Source: Lewinellaceae bacterium (GTDB lineage: Bacteria; Bacteroidota; Bacteroidia; Chitinophagales; Saprospiraceae). Taken from it: 64,000 nt of DNA. Positions 26,281 to 34,970 of this stretch are shown here, in pieces. Made by a program: the position numbers and the translations under genes. The notes under the pieces were generated by a model. The model saw only the letters and a program-made list of their open reading frames with translations. It did not search any database and had not been told where the DNA came from. The stretch spans positions 930,001-994,000 of the forward strand of contig JACJYL010000001.1 of NCBI GenBank assembly GCA_020636105.1, in the 5' to 3' direction. Numbering within the stretch: position 1 is the stretch's first letter; the number at the start of each line of letters is the position of its first letter.

Positions 26281-29200
26281 TTATCTCATTAAAGTCACAT
26301 CGCCCTGGAATAATACGACTTCCCCATCAATAAATTCAACCTCGGCAAAATATGTAAACACCTGGGCATTGTACACCTTACCCCTGTCATAACCATTCCA
26401 TCCAAACCCTGAATCATTTGGTGGAAAATCATACACTTCAAATACATTCTCTCCCCAACGGTTAAAGATCAAAAACGAATGGATTTTTTCAATATCTTTT
26501 CCACCCAGTATGGTGAGAATATCATTGTTCCCGTCTCCGTTCGGAGAGAATACATTGGGGATAAATACCTCGTGCGGGCGGTTCACAAAGATCGTGATTT
26601 CTTCCGTCTGCGCACAACCGTTATCATCAGTGATCGTTATGCTGTAATTCGTCGTCGTCAGCGGCTGCACCGTAAAGGACAGACAATCCCCGCAGTCAAC
26701 CACGCCCGGAGCTTCCCATACTATACTCATCAACTCCGCCGGATCTACATTCAGGATCGCATCCACCGCCGCATCATCTCCCAGGTTGATATAAATATCC
26801 TCCCCGAGATCCAGTTGAAGGTCATTGCCATCCTCCAGCAGCAGTTCCTGTTCATATTCACAGCCTGCCACATCCTGAACTACAAGGTTGTAAACGCCTC
26901 CAGTCAATCCCTGATAACTCGGCGATGCCGTAAACGGACTACCGTTGATACTGTATAAATACGGTGAAGATCCTCCCATAACACCCGAGATCACTATGCT
27001 CCCGTCGGCATCACCAAAACACGTCGGGCTATCAAACTCTGCCAGTATGCCCGTCGGGGCTGCGGCATCAAGGGTCACCAACACCTGGCTCTGGGCGCTA
27101 CAGCCGTTATCTTCATTCTCTACATTCAGTGTATAAACTCCTGGGGCCGATACTTCAAAGATCAGGCTGTTCTCCCCTATCGGGCTGCCTCCATAACTCC
27201 AGGTGAACACTATATTGCTGCCCGTACTCGTTCCGCTGGCATTGATCGTCACCGATTCACTGTGACAATCGATCTCCTGGTCGGCACCGGCATTCGCTAT
27301 CGGCGCCGCGATATCCTGCGTCACCATCACTTCATCCGTATCCTCGCAACCATTCTCCGTATTCAGCACCGTCAGCACATACAAGCCCGGCTGCGTCACC
27401 GCCGGTGTCGCCGTATTGCCTCCCGAACTGATCAATCCCTGCGCCGTCGTCCAGCTGTAACTGATGTTCGGCCCTGTCTCCGAGGCCGTTCCGTCCAGCG
27501 TATAACTCAATACATTACAGTCCAGGTGACCCGGATCCCCCGCTACCGCCAGGGGCTGATCTATATTCTGACTCACCTCAACGCTGTCCATATTATGACA
27601 TCCCGTGGCCATATCCATCACCTCCATCGAATAGATATCTGCCTGGGAGACTTCTATCATTGGCTCCGAACCCTCGGCTATCGTGTTCCCCAGACCATCC
27701 TTCCAGCTGTATAAAATATCAGGCCCTGACTGCGATCCACTGCCGTCTATCAACACCATCTCCGTTATACAATCCAGCTCATCGTTTACCTCAAGGCTCA
27801 CCAGCGGCACATACGCCAGGTCTTCCACCCCGATCATCGATACTTCCGAGACACACTGATGTACCGTATCCGTTACCACCAGGCTGTACTGGCCTTCCAT
27901 ATCCACCTCAGGATGAAGCATATTCTCATTGGCGGCATTGATCCCCGGGCCCGTCCACACATAGGTGTATGCCGGTCCTGCGCTCGTCAGGTCACTGCCC
28001 AGGACTGTCGTTAACACCTCACAATCAAGGTCCTGGTCCACTCCTGCGGCCGATACCGGCAGCGCGATCTCTTCCACCAAAACCTCTTCGTAGGCCGCAC
28101 AGTTGTATTCATTCGTTACCGTGACCCCCATTAACCCGGGGCTCGTCACCATTATGGTTGAGCTGCTTGTATTGTCCGTCCATTCAAAACCTGTGAACGT
28201 GCCGGTTACTTCCAGCATCGTCGAACTGCCTTCACAGTAATACGTCGTCCCGCTTATCGCAAATACCGGTAGCGGATTTTCTGTCACCATTACTGTGGTG
28301 GAGTCCACACATCCAAAGCTGTTGCTCACCGCTACGCTGTAACTCCCCGGACTGCTGACTACCAGATTCTGGCTCCCTGCTCCCGTCGACCAGCTATAAC
28401 TAGTAAAACCCACGCCCGCATCAAGCGTCGTTCCCGATCCGGCACAGTAATCCAGCACGCCCGTGATCTGGGGAACGGGCAGTGCGTTTTCCGTGACCAC
28501 GACCGTGGTGGAATCCACACATCCAAAACCGTTGCTCACCGCTACACTGTAACTCCCCGGACTGTTCACTTCCACCTCCTGACTGTTTGACCCCGTAGAC
28601 CAGGTATAATTGGTAAAACCGGCGCCCGCATCAAGCATCGTCGAAAAGCCCGAACAATAATCCAGGTTTCCTGATATCTGTGGACTCGGAAGCGGGTTTT
28701 CTGTCACCGCTACACTGGTAGAATCTATACAGCCAAAGCCGTTGCTCACCACTACACTGTAGTTTCCGGGGCTACTCACCGAAAGGTCCTGGCTCACGGC
28801 TCCCGTGGACCAGCTATAGCTCGCAAATCCGGCGCCCGCATCAAGCATCGTCCCTGCTCCCGAACAATATTCCAGTCCCCCCGTGATTTGGGGGGTTGGC
28901 AATGGATTTTCAATGACTTCCACCATTGTAGAATCTACACATCCCTCGGCGCTGGTCACCGCTACGCTATACTGACCCGGTGAGGAGACCGTCAATTGCT
29001 GGGAGCCTGCTCCCGTCGACCAGTTATAAGCCGTATAACCTGCTCCCGCATCCAGCATCGTTGCTGAACCGGCGCAGTAATCCAGCACGCCCGTGATCTG
29101 TGGGATGGGAAGCGCGTTTTCTGTCACATCCACAGACGTCTCTCCTATGCAGCCTCCTGAATCCGTGACCGTCACACTGTACGTCCCCGGGCTGCTCACC

Positions 29201-32200
29201 TGTAAGGTCTGCCCCGTACTGGTATCGCTCCACTGATAGGTCGCAAACCCGCTGCCCGCATTTAAGGTCGTCGTCGTCGTTTCACAATAGGCCAGCGGAC
29301 CTGAGATCACAGGACTCAGTTCTGTATCTTCCGTTATCATCACACTGTTTTCCCCTACGCATCCGTTATCATCCGTGACCGTCACCGAGAATGCCTCCGC
29401 GCTGCTCACATTGATCGTCGCCGTAGTACTTCCGTCTGACCAAAGGTAATTCGCATATACGCCCGCATCAAGCGTTGTGAAACCGCCAATGCAGTAACTC
29501 GTCGAGCCTCCTATCACCACCACCGGCAGTGCATTCTCCGTAACCGCATAACTGCCCGTCGTCTCACAACCATTACCATCCGTTACCGTTACATCGTAAT
29601 TCCCGCCACTGCTCACCGTGATCTGCTGCGTCGCTTCTGTGCCCGACCAGTTGTAGGTTACATATCCCGGCCCGGCATCCAGCGACACATCTGCCCCGCT
29701 GCAAAATTCAGTGTCCCCGGTGATTACCGGATCCGTTACCGTATAAATGGTCGTCAATATATCTGAGGTCGTTTCACAACCGTTGTTATCCGTGACCACC
29801 ACGCTGTAGGTCGTCGCGGCATCGGCTTCGATCTGTGGGCTCAGGGCGCCGGTTGACCAAACATAAGCCGCAAAAGCATTGCTCACCTCCAGTGTGGTGG
29901 TCGTACCCGGACAAAAATCCGTCACCCCGGTGATCTGTGGATCTTCCGTTATATATTCACTCACCGTGACCATATTACTGCCCACGCAGCCATTGTCATC
30001 TTCTACCGTCAGTTCATAAATGCCCTCCGCACCTACCTCAAGGGTGGTGCTTGTCTCCCCGCCTGTCCAGCTGTAGGATACATATCCCGTCTCGCCTTCC
30101 AGCATCGTCGTCGTGCCCGGACAGTAACTCAGCGTTCCCGTGATCGAAGGTACCGGTAACGTATTTTCCGTTACTGTCATATCAGCACTGCCGACACAGC
30201 CGTTGACATCCGTGACCGAAACACTGATCATCCCCGCCGTCGATACCTCCGTGGTCGGGCCTGTTGTCGCATCCGACCAGGCATAACCTGTATAAATATC
30301 ATCCACGAAGACCGTCGCCGTGGCGCCCGTACAGAAATTATCTGCTCCCTGTATCGATAAAACAGGATTGGCGTTCTCTACCACATCTACACTCGCCTGA
30401 CCGCTGCATCCATATGCATCTGTCACCATTACCGTTACCTGACCCGGTGCCGTAACCTCCGTCATGGCGCTCACATCACTCGTACTCCAGCTATAACTCG
30501 CATAGCCACTGCCGGCAGACAGCGTAGTGGACGATCCTTCACAATATTCAAGTGACCCGGTAATCACCGGACTTAATTCTGCCTCCTCCGTCACCATGAT
30601 CCCTGCACTTGCCTCACATCCGTTATTATCCGTTACCGTGACCCCGTAGGTTCCTGCCGTGGTCACCGTCAGGGTCTGATTTGTACTGTTGTCTGTCCAT
30701 AGGTAAGCTGCAAAAACTCCCTCTGCCGATAACTCCGCGGCTCCGCCAGGACAATACGTCGTACTGCCTCCTATGCTTACCGTTGGAAGAGCATTGGTGG
30801 TCAGCGTCACCGTACTTTGAGCCGTACAGCCCGAGGCGCTCGTCGCCGTTACCGTATAGGTGCCGGCCTGGGTAAATTCAGGCGTTGCTCCCATCGTTCC
30901 ATCCGACCATACATAAGTGTCAAAGCCCGGGGTCACCCCCAGGGTCACCGAACTGCCTTCACAGAATTCCGTGTCGCCCGTTATCGCTATATCTGTGGGC
31001 TGAAGGACCACTTCAAGAGGCTCACTCACACTCTCGCAGCCCGAGGCCGTAATTCCTGTCACACTATAGATCCCTATGGTATCAACCGTCAGTGTCTGAC
31101 CCGTATCCCCGGTAGACCATTCATAACTCGCAAAGCCCGCATCCGCCGTAAGTAGCGTGGTGCCGCCTTCACAAACCTCTGCCGTGCCGCTTATCGTGAT
31201 TGGCGCAGGCGGAAGGATCGTTACATCGGCAGAAGTGCTGCCCGTACAGCCGTTCGCGTCCGTTACCGTTACGCCATAAGTTCCCGCTGAGGTCGCCGTA
31301 TAACTTGAAGAGCTGCTCCCGCCTGTCCAGGAATATCCTGAATAAATCCCCGTAAGGCTCAGCGTCGTGGTGCCTCCTTCACAGATCGACAGGGCGCCCG
31401 TGATCACAGGCGCCGGTGGAGTGCCCTGCGTTACCGTGACACTCGCCTGACCTTCACATCCTGTCGTATTTGTTACCGTGACGCTGTACGTCCCGGGGCT
31501 ATTTACCGTGATCGTTGTACTGCTCAGTCCATTGGACCACGCATAGGAATTAAAGCCCGCTCCTGCACTTAAGGTCGTGCTGCCCCCGGCACATAACTGC
31601 GTATTCCCACTGATCGTCACACTCAGGGACGCGGCCAGGTTTACATCTATCGAGGCCTCTCCCATACAACCATTCACATCGGTTACCGTGACGCTATAGG
31701 TCCCAGGGTCGTTCACCCCGAGAACCTGTTGGTTCCAGCTGTTATTCCATGCGTAGGACGCATATCCGGAACCGGCATCGATGAACCCTGTCTCTCCCTG
31801 GCATATCGTTGAATTCCCGTTGATCGTCGGAACGGGGTTCCCATGCTGGATCACCTCAACAAAGGTTGATCCCACACAGCCTTCATCATTGGTCACCTCC
31901 AGCGTCACCACGCCGGGGGCCCCGATGATATATTCTGTTCCATTCGGCGAGCCCAGCCCGCCCCAATTATAGGAAATATACCCTCCATCGGCCATTAAGG
32001 TCGTATATCCATCTTCACAAAAACTCAAATCTCCACTGATCACTGGATTGGGAACCGCCGCCGCCGTGGCCGTAAAACTCCCTGTGGTCTCACATCCGTT
32101 ATTGTCCGTAACTGTTACACTATAAGTCCCAAGGCCCGCCGCCGTCGTTTGCTGCGTTGAGGCTCCCGTTGACCAATTGTATCCCGAAAACCCGCTTCCT

Positions 32201-34557
32201 GCATCCAGCGGGGTACTTTGACCCGGGCACAAGGTATTGTCCCCTGTTATCGTCGGGGACGTTACCGCAAAATTATTTACCTGTACCGTCTGCTCTCCTG
32301 CACAGCCTTCCCCATCCGTCACCGTCACTGTATAACTTCCCGGACCGTTTACCGTGGTCGTCTGAAGGGTTCCCCCTCCCGTCCACTGGTAACTTACAAA
32401 ACCGCCCCCCGCATCAAGCGTCGTGCTCGTATTGCCCTGTGGGCATACCGACAAAACTCCTGTTATATTGGGCTGGGGCAGTGCATTTTGGCTCACCGAA
32501 ACACTACCCGTGCCCGTACAACCGTTCACGTCTGTCACCGTTACACTATAAGTTCCCGGAGCATTATAATTATTCGTCTGGCCGCTCCCGCCGCCTGACC
32601 ATGCATAATTTACATATCCTCCCCCTGCATCAAGCGTCGTGGTCTGACCCGGACAGATCATCAGATCTCCTGTTATCATCGGTGTCGGGGGCGCTTCCTG
32701 TGTGATCGTAAACGACGTCGACCCCATACAGCCATTCGCATTCGTCACCGTTACACCGTAGGTGCCCGGCGTATTATATACATTCGTCTGGCCAGTGCCG
32801 CCGCCGCTCCAGCTGTAACTCGAATAACCCGGGCCCGCATCATATGTCGTCGCTATCCCCGGGCATATTGTCATATCCCCACTCACGCTCGGCGTCGGAA
32901 GCGGGTTTTCAGTCACCGACAGGGAAGTCTGACCTGTACAGCCGTTCGCATCCGTTACCGTGACCGATACCGTTCCTGGGCTGCTTACCGTCAGCGTCGA
33001 CCCTGTACTCATATCCGACCATGTATAGCCTGTGAAACTCCCGCCACTTACCGATAACGTCGTACTGTTCCCTGCGCAAAAGGAGGCCGTCCCACTGATC
33101 ACCGGAGCCAGAGGGGCCGCCTGCGTGACGTTTATCGTGCCTTCGTACAAACAGCCCCCGGATCCTTCTACTGTGACCCCATATGTCCCGGCGGAGCTCA
33201 CCGTGATCATCTGCGTCGTCTCATTCGTACTCCAGTCGTAATTCATATATCCACCTCCCGCATCCAGCGATATGCTCCCGCCCGAGCACAATACTCCCGA
33301 GGGCGTGATCGCTACCGGGGATGTCGTGGCCTCTGTGATCACGATACTCCCCACTCCCGTACACATATTCGCATCCGTGACCGTGACCGTATAGGTACCC
33401 GCCGTCGATACCGTGATCGACTGCGTATTGGCATTCGTATTCCAGAGATAACCCGAGTACCCTCCGGGGGCGCTGATCACTACGCTGCCGCCCGTACAAA
33501 ACGTCGGGCCTCCACTGATCGCTACATTGATTGGTGGAAGTTCTGTTACATTATAAGTCGCCACCCCTTCACATCCGTTGCCATCCGTGACCGTGACCGT
33601 GAATATTCCACTTGTGGATACCGTGATCGAAGGACTCGTGGCATTTGTACTCCAATTATAGGAACTCCAGCTGCCGGGGCTCAACGTAACCCCGGTGCCT
33701 GAACAGAACGAGGGATTCCCGCCGCTTGGCTGCGGGGGGGCAAGAGTGGTTACTGTAATATTATCCGTTCTGACACAAGTACCATCAGTCATGGTAATGG
33801 TGTAAGTAGCATTTACTGCAACACCATCTGGCAATAAGATATCCGGATTTAATACATTGGTGGCACTTAAATAGGAGAGCGCACTGGCAGGATTGGCTGT
33901 CCATACGTAGGTTTCAGCACCGGAGTTTCCATTTACTGTGGGAGAAAAGGAAGCCATTCCCCCCTGGCAAATATTAATATCAGGTCCTGTGGAAATGGAT
34001 ATCGTACATCCATCACAAATTATATAATCAGAAGCCTGGTTGGGTGAGGTGCCATCAAAAGTCAGGGACATTGCGCCACCATTGCCGCTATAGTCATTTA
34101 TAAGAATTAAATACGTTTGTCCCGGCTGAACAACCAATCCTGGCTGGTATCCGCTATTAGACCCCGTATTAGAAAGGCCAGCAATATCGGAGGCTGAAAA
34201 ATTACAAGTAATTGGACTTCCTAAATTACTGCAATCAGGATTGGGGCCCCACATGGCAAAATCGGTATCAACAGGAGTGCCCACTGATGTTGCCGTAAAT
34301 TCCAAAACTGAGTTTGGTGGCATTGTGGCGTCAAAGGTAATTTCAAACCATTGGGAATTATCCTCCTGAGACAAAAGACATCCTGAATCGTTATTTGGAT
34401 TGGCAAAATCATCAATTGGCCCTATGCCTGAAGGATCAAAAACCAATTGACCATCATTACAAATTTGTTCAGCAGTGCTGCAATCGGACTGTGAAAAAGA
34501 TTTGAAGGAAAGGAACAGGAAAAGAAATACAATAAAAAGGATGTAATTTTTCTTCAT
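26281..34557 (-). CDS. Giant secreted surface protein: 27 Ig-like repeats, PKD-like modules, CHU_C C-terminus
   Basis: 2758 residues. Signal peptide (MKKNYILFIVFLFLFLSFKSFS), then a ~160-residue N-terminal domain (CSTAEQICNDGQLVFDP to SLTFDGTSPNQASDY) like those of other CHU_C adhesins. From residue ~277 to ~2165 there are 27 consecutive ~70-residue repeats with a Cys near the start, WS/W-T-G in the middle and PGTYSVTVTDxNGC near the end; the two Cys per unit probably form one disulfide. Four longer ~83-residue PKD-like units, one SprB-like repeat (CFGDADGSIVISGVMGGSSPY) and a final PKD-like unit follow, then CHU_C (EVFIPNVFSPNGDGNNDIL, FNRWGENVFE). By family this is a T9SS-exported adhesin or filament-forming surface protein. 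It stands alone, with its own terminator. Confidence 0.92.
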   Translation of the reverse strand: MKKNYILFIVFLFLFLSFKSFSQSDCSTAEQICNDGQLVFDPSGIGPIDDFANPNNDSGCLLSQEDNSQWFEITFDATMPPNSVLEFTATSVGTPVDTDFAMWGPNPDCSNLGSPITCNFSASDIAGLSNTGSNSGYQPGLVVQPGQTYLILINDYSGNGGAMSLTFDGTSPNQASDYIICDGCTISISTGPDINICQGGMASFSPTVNGNSGAETYVWTANPASALSYLSATNVLNPDILLPDGVAVNATYTITMTDGTCVRTDNITVTTLAPPQPSGGNPSFCSGTGVTLSPGSWSSYNWSTNATSPSITVSTSGIFTVTVTDGNGCEGVATYNVTELPPINVAISGGPTFCTGGSVVISAPGGYSGYLWNTNANTQSITVSTAGTYTVTVTDANMCTGVGSIVITEATTSPVAITPSGVLCSGGSISLDAGGGYMNYDWSTNETTQMITVSSAGTYGVTVEGSGGCLYEGTINVTQAAPLAPVISGTASFCAGNSTTLSVSGGSFTGYTWSDMSTGSTLTVSSPGTVSVTVTDANGCTGQTSLSVTENPLPTPSVSGDMTICPGIATTYDAGPGYSSYSWSGGGTGQTNVYNTPGTYGVTVTNANGCMGSTSFTITQEAPPTPMITGDLMICPGQTTTLDAGGGYVNYAWSGGGSGQTNNYNAPGTYSVTVTDVNGCTGTGSVSVSQNALPQPNITGVLSVCPQGNTSTTLDAGGGFVSYQWTGGGTLQTTTVNGPGSYTVTVTDGEGCAGEQTVQVNNFAVTSPTITGDNTLCPGQSTPLDAGSGFSGYNWSTGASTQQTTAAGLGTYSVTVTDNNGCETTGSFTATAAAVPNPVISGDLSFCEDGYTTLMADGGYISYNWGGLGSPNGTEYIIGAPGVVTLEVTNDEGCVGSTFVEVIQHGNPVPTINGNSTICQGETGFIDAGSGYASYAWNNSWNQQVLGVNDPGTYSVTVTDVNGCMGEASIDVNLAASLSVTISGNTQLCAGGSTTLSAGAGFNSYAWSNGLSSTTITVNSPGTYSVTVTNTTGCEGQASVTVTQGTPPAPVITGALSICEGGTTTLSLTGIYSGYSWTGGSSSSSYTATSAGTYGVTVTDANGCTGSTSADVTILPPAPITISGTAEVCEGGTTLLTADAGFASYEWSTGDTGQTLTVDTIGIYSVTGITASGCESVSEPLEVVLQPTDIAITGDTEFCEGSSVTLGVTPGFDTYVWSDGTMGATPEFTQAGTYTVTATSASGCTAQSTVTLTTNALPTVSIGGSTTYCPGGAAELSAEGVFAAYLWTDNSTNQTLTVTTAGTYGVTVTDNNGCEASAGIMVTEEAELSPVITGSLEYCEGSSTTLSAGSGYASYSWSTSDVSAMTEVTAPGQVTVMVTDAYGCSGQASVDVVENANPVLSIQGADNFCTGATATVFVDDIYTGYAWSDATTGPTTEVSTAGMISVSVTDVNGCVGSADMTVTENTLPVPSITGTLSYCPGTTTMLEGETGYVSYSWTGGETSTTLEVGAEGIYELTVEDDNGCVGSNMVTVSEYITEDPQITGVTDFCPGTTTTLEVSNAFAAYVWSTGALSPQIEADAATTYSVVVTDNNGCETTSDILTTIYTVTDPVITGDTEFCSGADVSLDAGPGYVTYNWSGTEATQQITVSSGGNYDVTVTDGNGCETTGSYAVTENALPVVVIGGSTSYCIGGFTTLDAGVYANYLWSDGSTTATINVSSAEAFSVTVTDDNGCVGENSVMITEDTELSPVISGPLAYCETTTTTLNAGSGFATYQWSDTSTGQTLQVSSPGTYSVTVTDSGGCIGETSVDVTENALPIPQITGVLDYCAGSATMLDAGAGYTAYNWSTGAGSQQLTVSSPGQYSVAVTSAEGCVDSTMVEVIENPLPTPQITGGLEYCSGAGTMLDAGAGFASYSWSTGAVSQDLSVSSPGNYSVVVSNGFGCIDSTSVAVTENPLPSPQISGNLDYCSGFSTMLDAGAGFTNYTWSTGSNSQEVEVNSPGSYSVAVSNGFGCVDSTTVVVTENALPVPQITGVLDYCAGSGTTLDAGVGFTSYSWSTGAGSQNLVVSSPGSYSVAVSNSFGCVDSTTVMVTENPLPVFAISGTTYYCEGSSTMLEVTGTFTGFEWTDNTSSSTIMVTSPGLMGVTVTNEYNCAAYEEVLVEEIALPVSAAGVDQDLDCEVLTTVLGSDLTSAGPAYTYVWTGPGINAANENMLHPEVDMEGQYSLVVTDTVHQCVSEVSMIGVEDLAYVPLVSLEVNDELDCITEMVLIDGSGSQSGPDILYSWKDGLGNTIAEGSEPMIEVSQADIYSMEVMDMATGCHNMDSVEVSQNIDQPLAVAGDPGHLDCNVLSYTLDGTASETGPNISYSWTTAQGLISSGGNTATPAVTQPGLYVLTVLNTENGCEDTDEVMVTQDIAAPIANAGADQEIDCHSESVTINASGTSTGSNIVFTWSYGGSPIGENSLIFEVSAPGVYTLNVENEDNGCSAQSQVLVTLDAAAPTGILAEFDSPTCFGDADGSIVISGVMGGSSPYLYSINGSPFTASPSYQGLTGGVYNLVVQDVAGCEYEQELLLEDGNDLQLDLGEDIYINLGDDAAVDAILNVDPAELMSIVWEAPGVVDCGDCLSFTVQPLTTTNYSITITDDNGCAQTEEITIFVNRPHEVFIPNVFSPNGDGNNDILTILGGKDIEKIHSFLIFNRWGENVFEVYDFPPNDSGFGWNGYDRGKVYNAQVFTYFAEVEFIDGEVVLFQGDVTLMR
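28063..33729 (-). repeat. Tandem array of 27 coding repeats, ~210 bases each
   Basis: The repeats lie in frame in the giant surface protein. Units near 28260-29100 are the most alike (shared PQITGxLDYCxG and LDAGxGF stretches), suggesting recent local duplication; outer units are more diverged. Hand counts of two 60-base lines in and beside the array (29161 and 27361) give 62-63% G+C against 40-45% for lines just outside (34321, 35041), although one repeat line (32521) gave only 43%. Confidence 0.85.
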
Positions 34558-34970
34558 AACTGATATAAGCGCATGTTAATTTTGTAGAAATAAAATCACT
34601 TTTACTTCTACATGAATAAATTTTAAACTTGAGTCGAAACTCATATAAGCCAACCTTTTAACCAACCTGGATGCGAAATTCAAAAGAAAAATAAGCCATA
34701 ACTCTTTACTTCCTTTTCCAGGCAGATAGTTAAAATGGTAGTCAAAAAGAGTTTTCGAATGGCGGGAAGGGGTAATTTTTAATTTTATAGAGCGCGTATG
34801 TAGTTATTTTAATCTTGTAATTAAGGACATTACAAAATAATGAGGTTTTGGATCGTTATAAACCACGAACTGGCTTAATAAATAACTGTTTGCCAACATT
34901 GCACCAAAAAACAATCTAAGCAATGAAATGGGTAGGTTTAAAAGAAAATCTTACAAATTTACTTTAAAAT
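34558..34970. other. 413-base intergenic stretch
   Basis: Between two minus-strand genes. AT-rich, with no open frame I would call a gene. A seven-base inverted repeat (TGTAGAA/TTCTACA, about 34585-34612) lies near the start of the giant gene. No TAnnTTTG promoter box is evident for the minus strand. Confidence 0.5.

Noticed and set aside
32157..32705. 182-residue plus-strand frame, and others at 27262-27714, 30817-31155 and 32218-32598
   Set aside because: They lie antisense to the G+C-rich repeat array of the giant surface protein, where stop codons are rare; the translations are low-complexity Arg/Pro/Ser-rich shadows.
28063..33729. Regular ~210-base periodicity, considered as a CRISPR or non-coding satellite array
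   Set aside because: The repeats are in frame, coding and diverged, with no short identical repeats or unique spacers.
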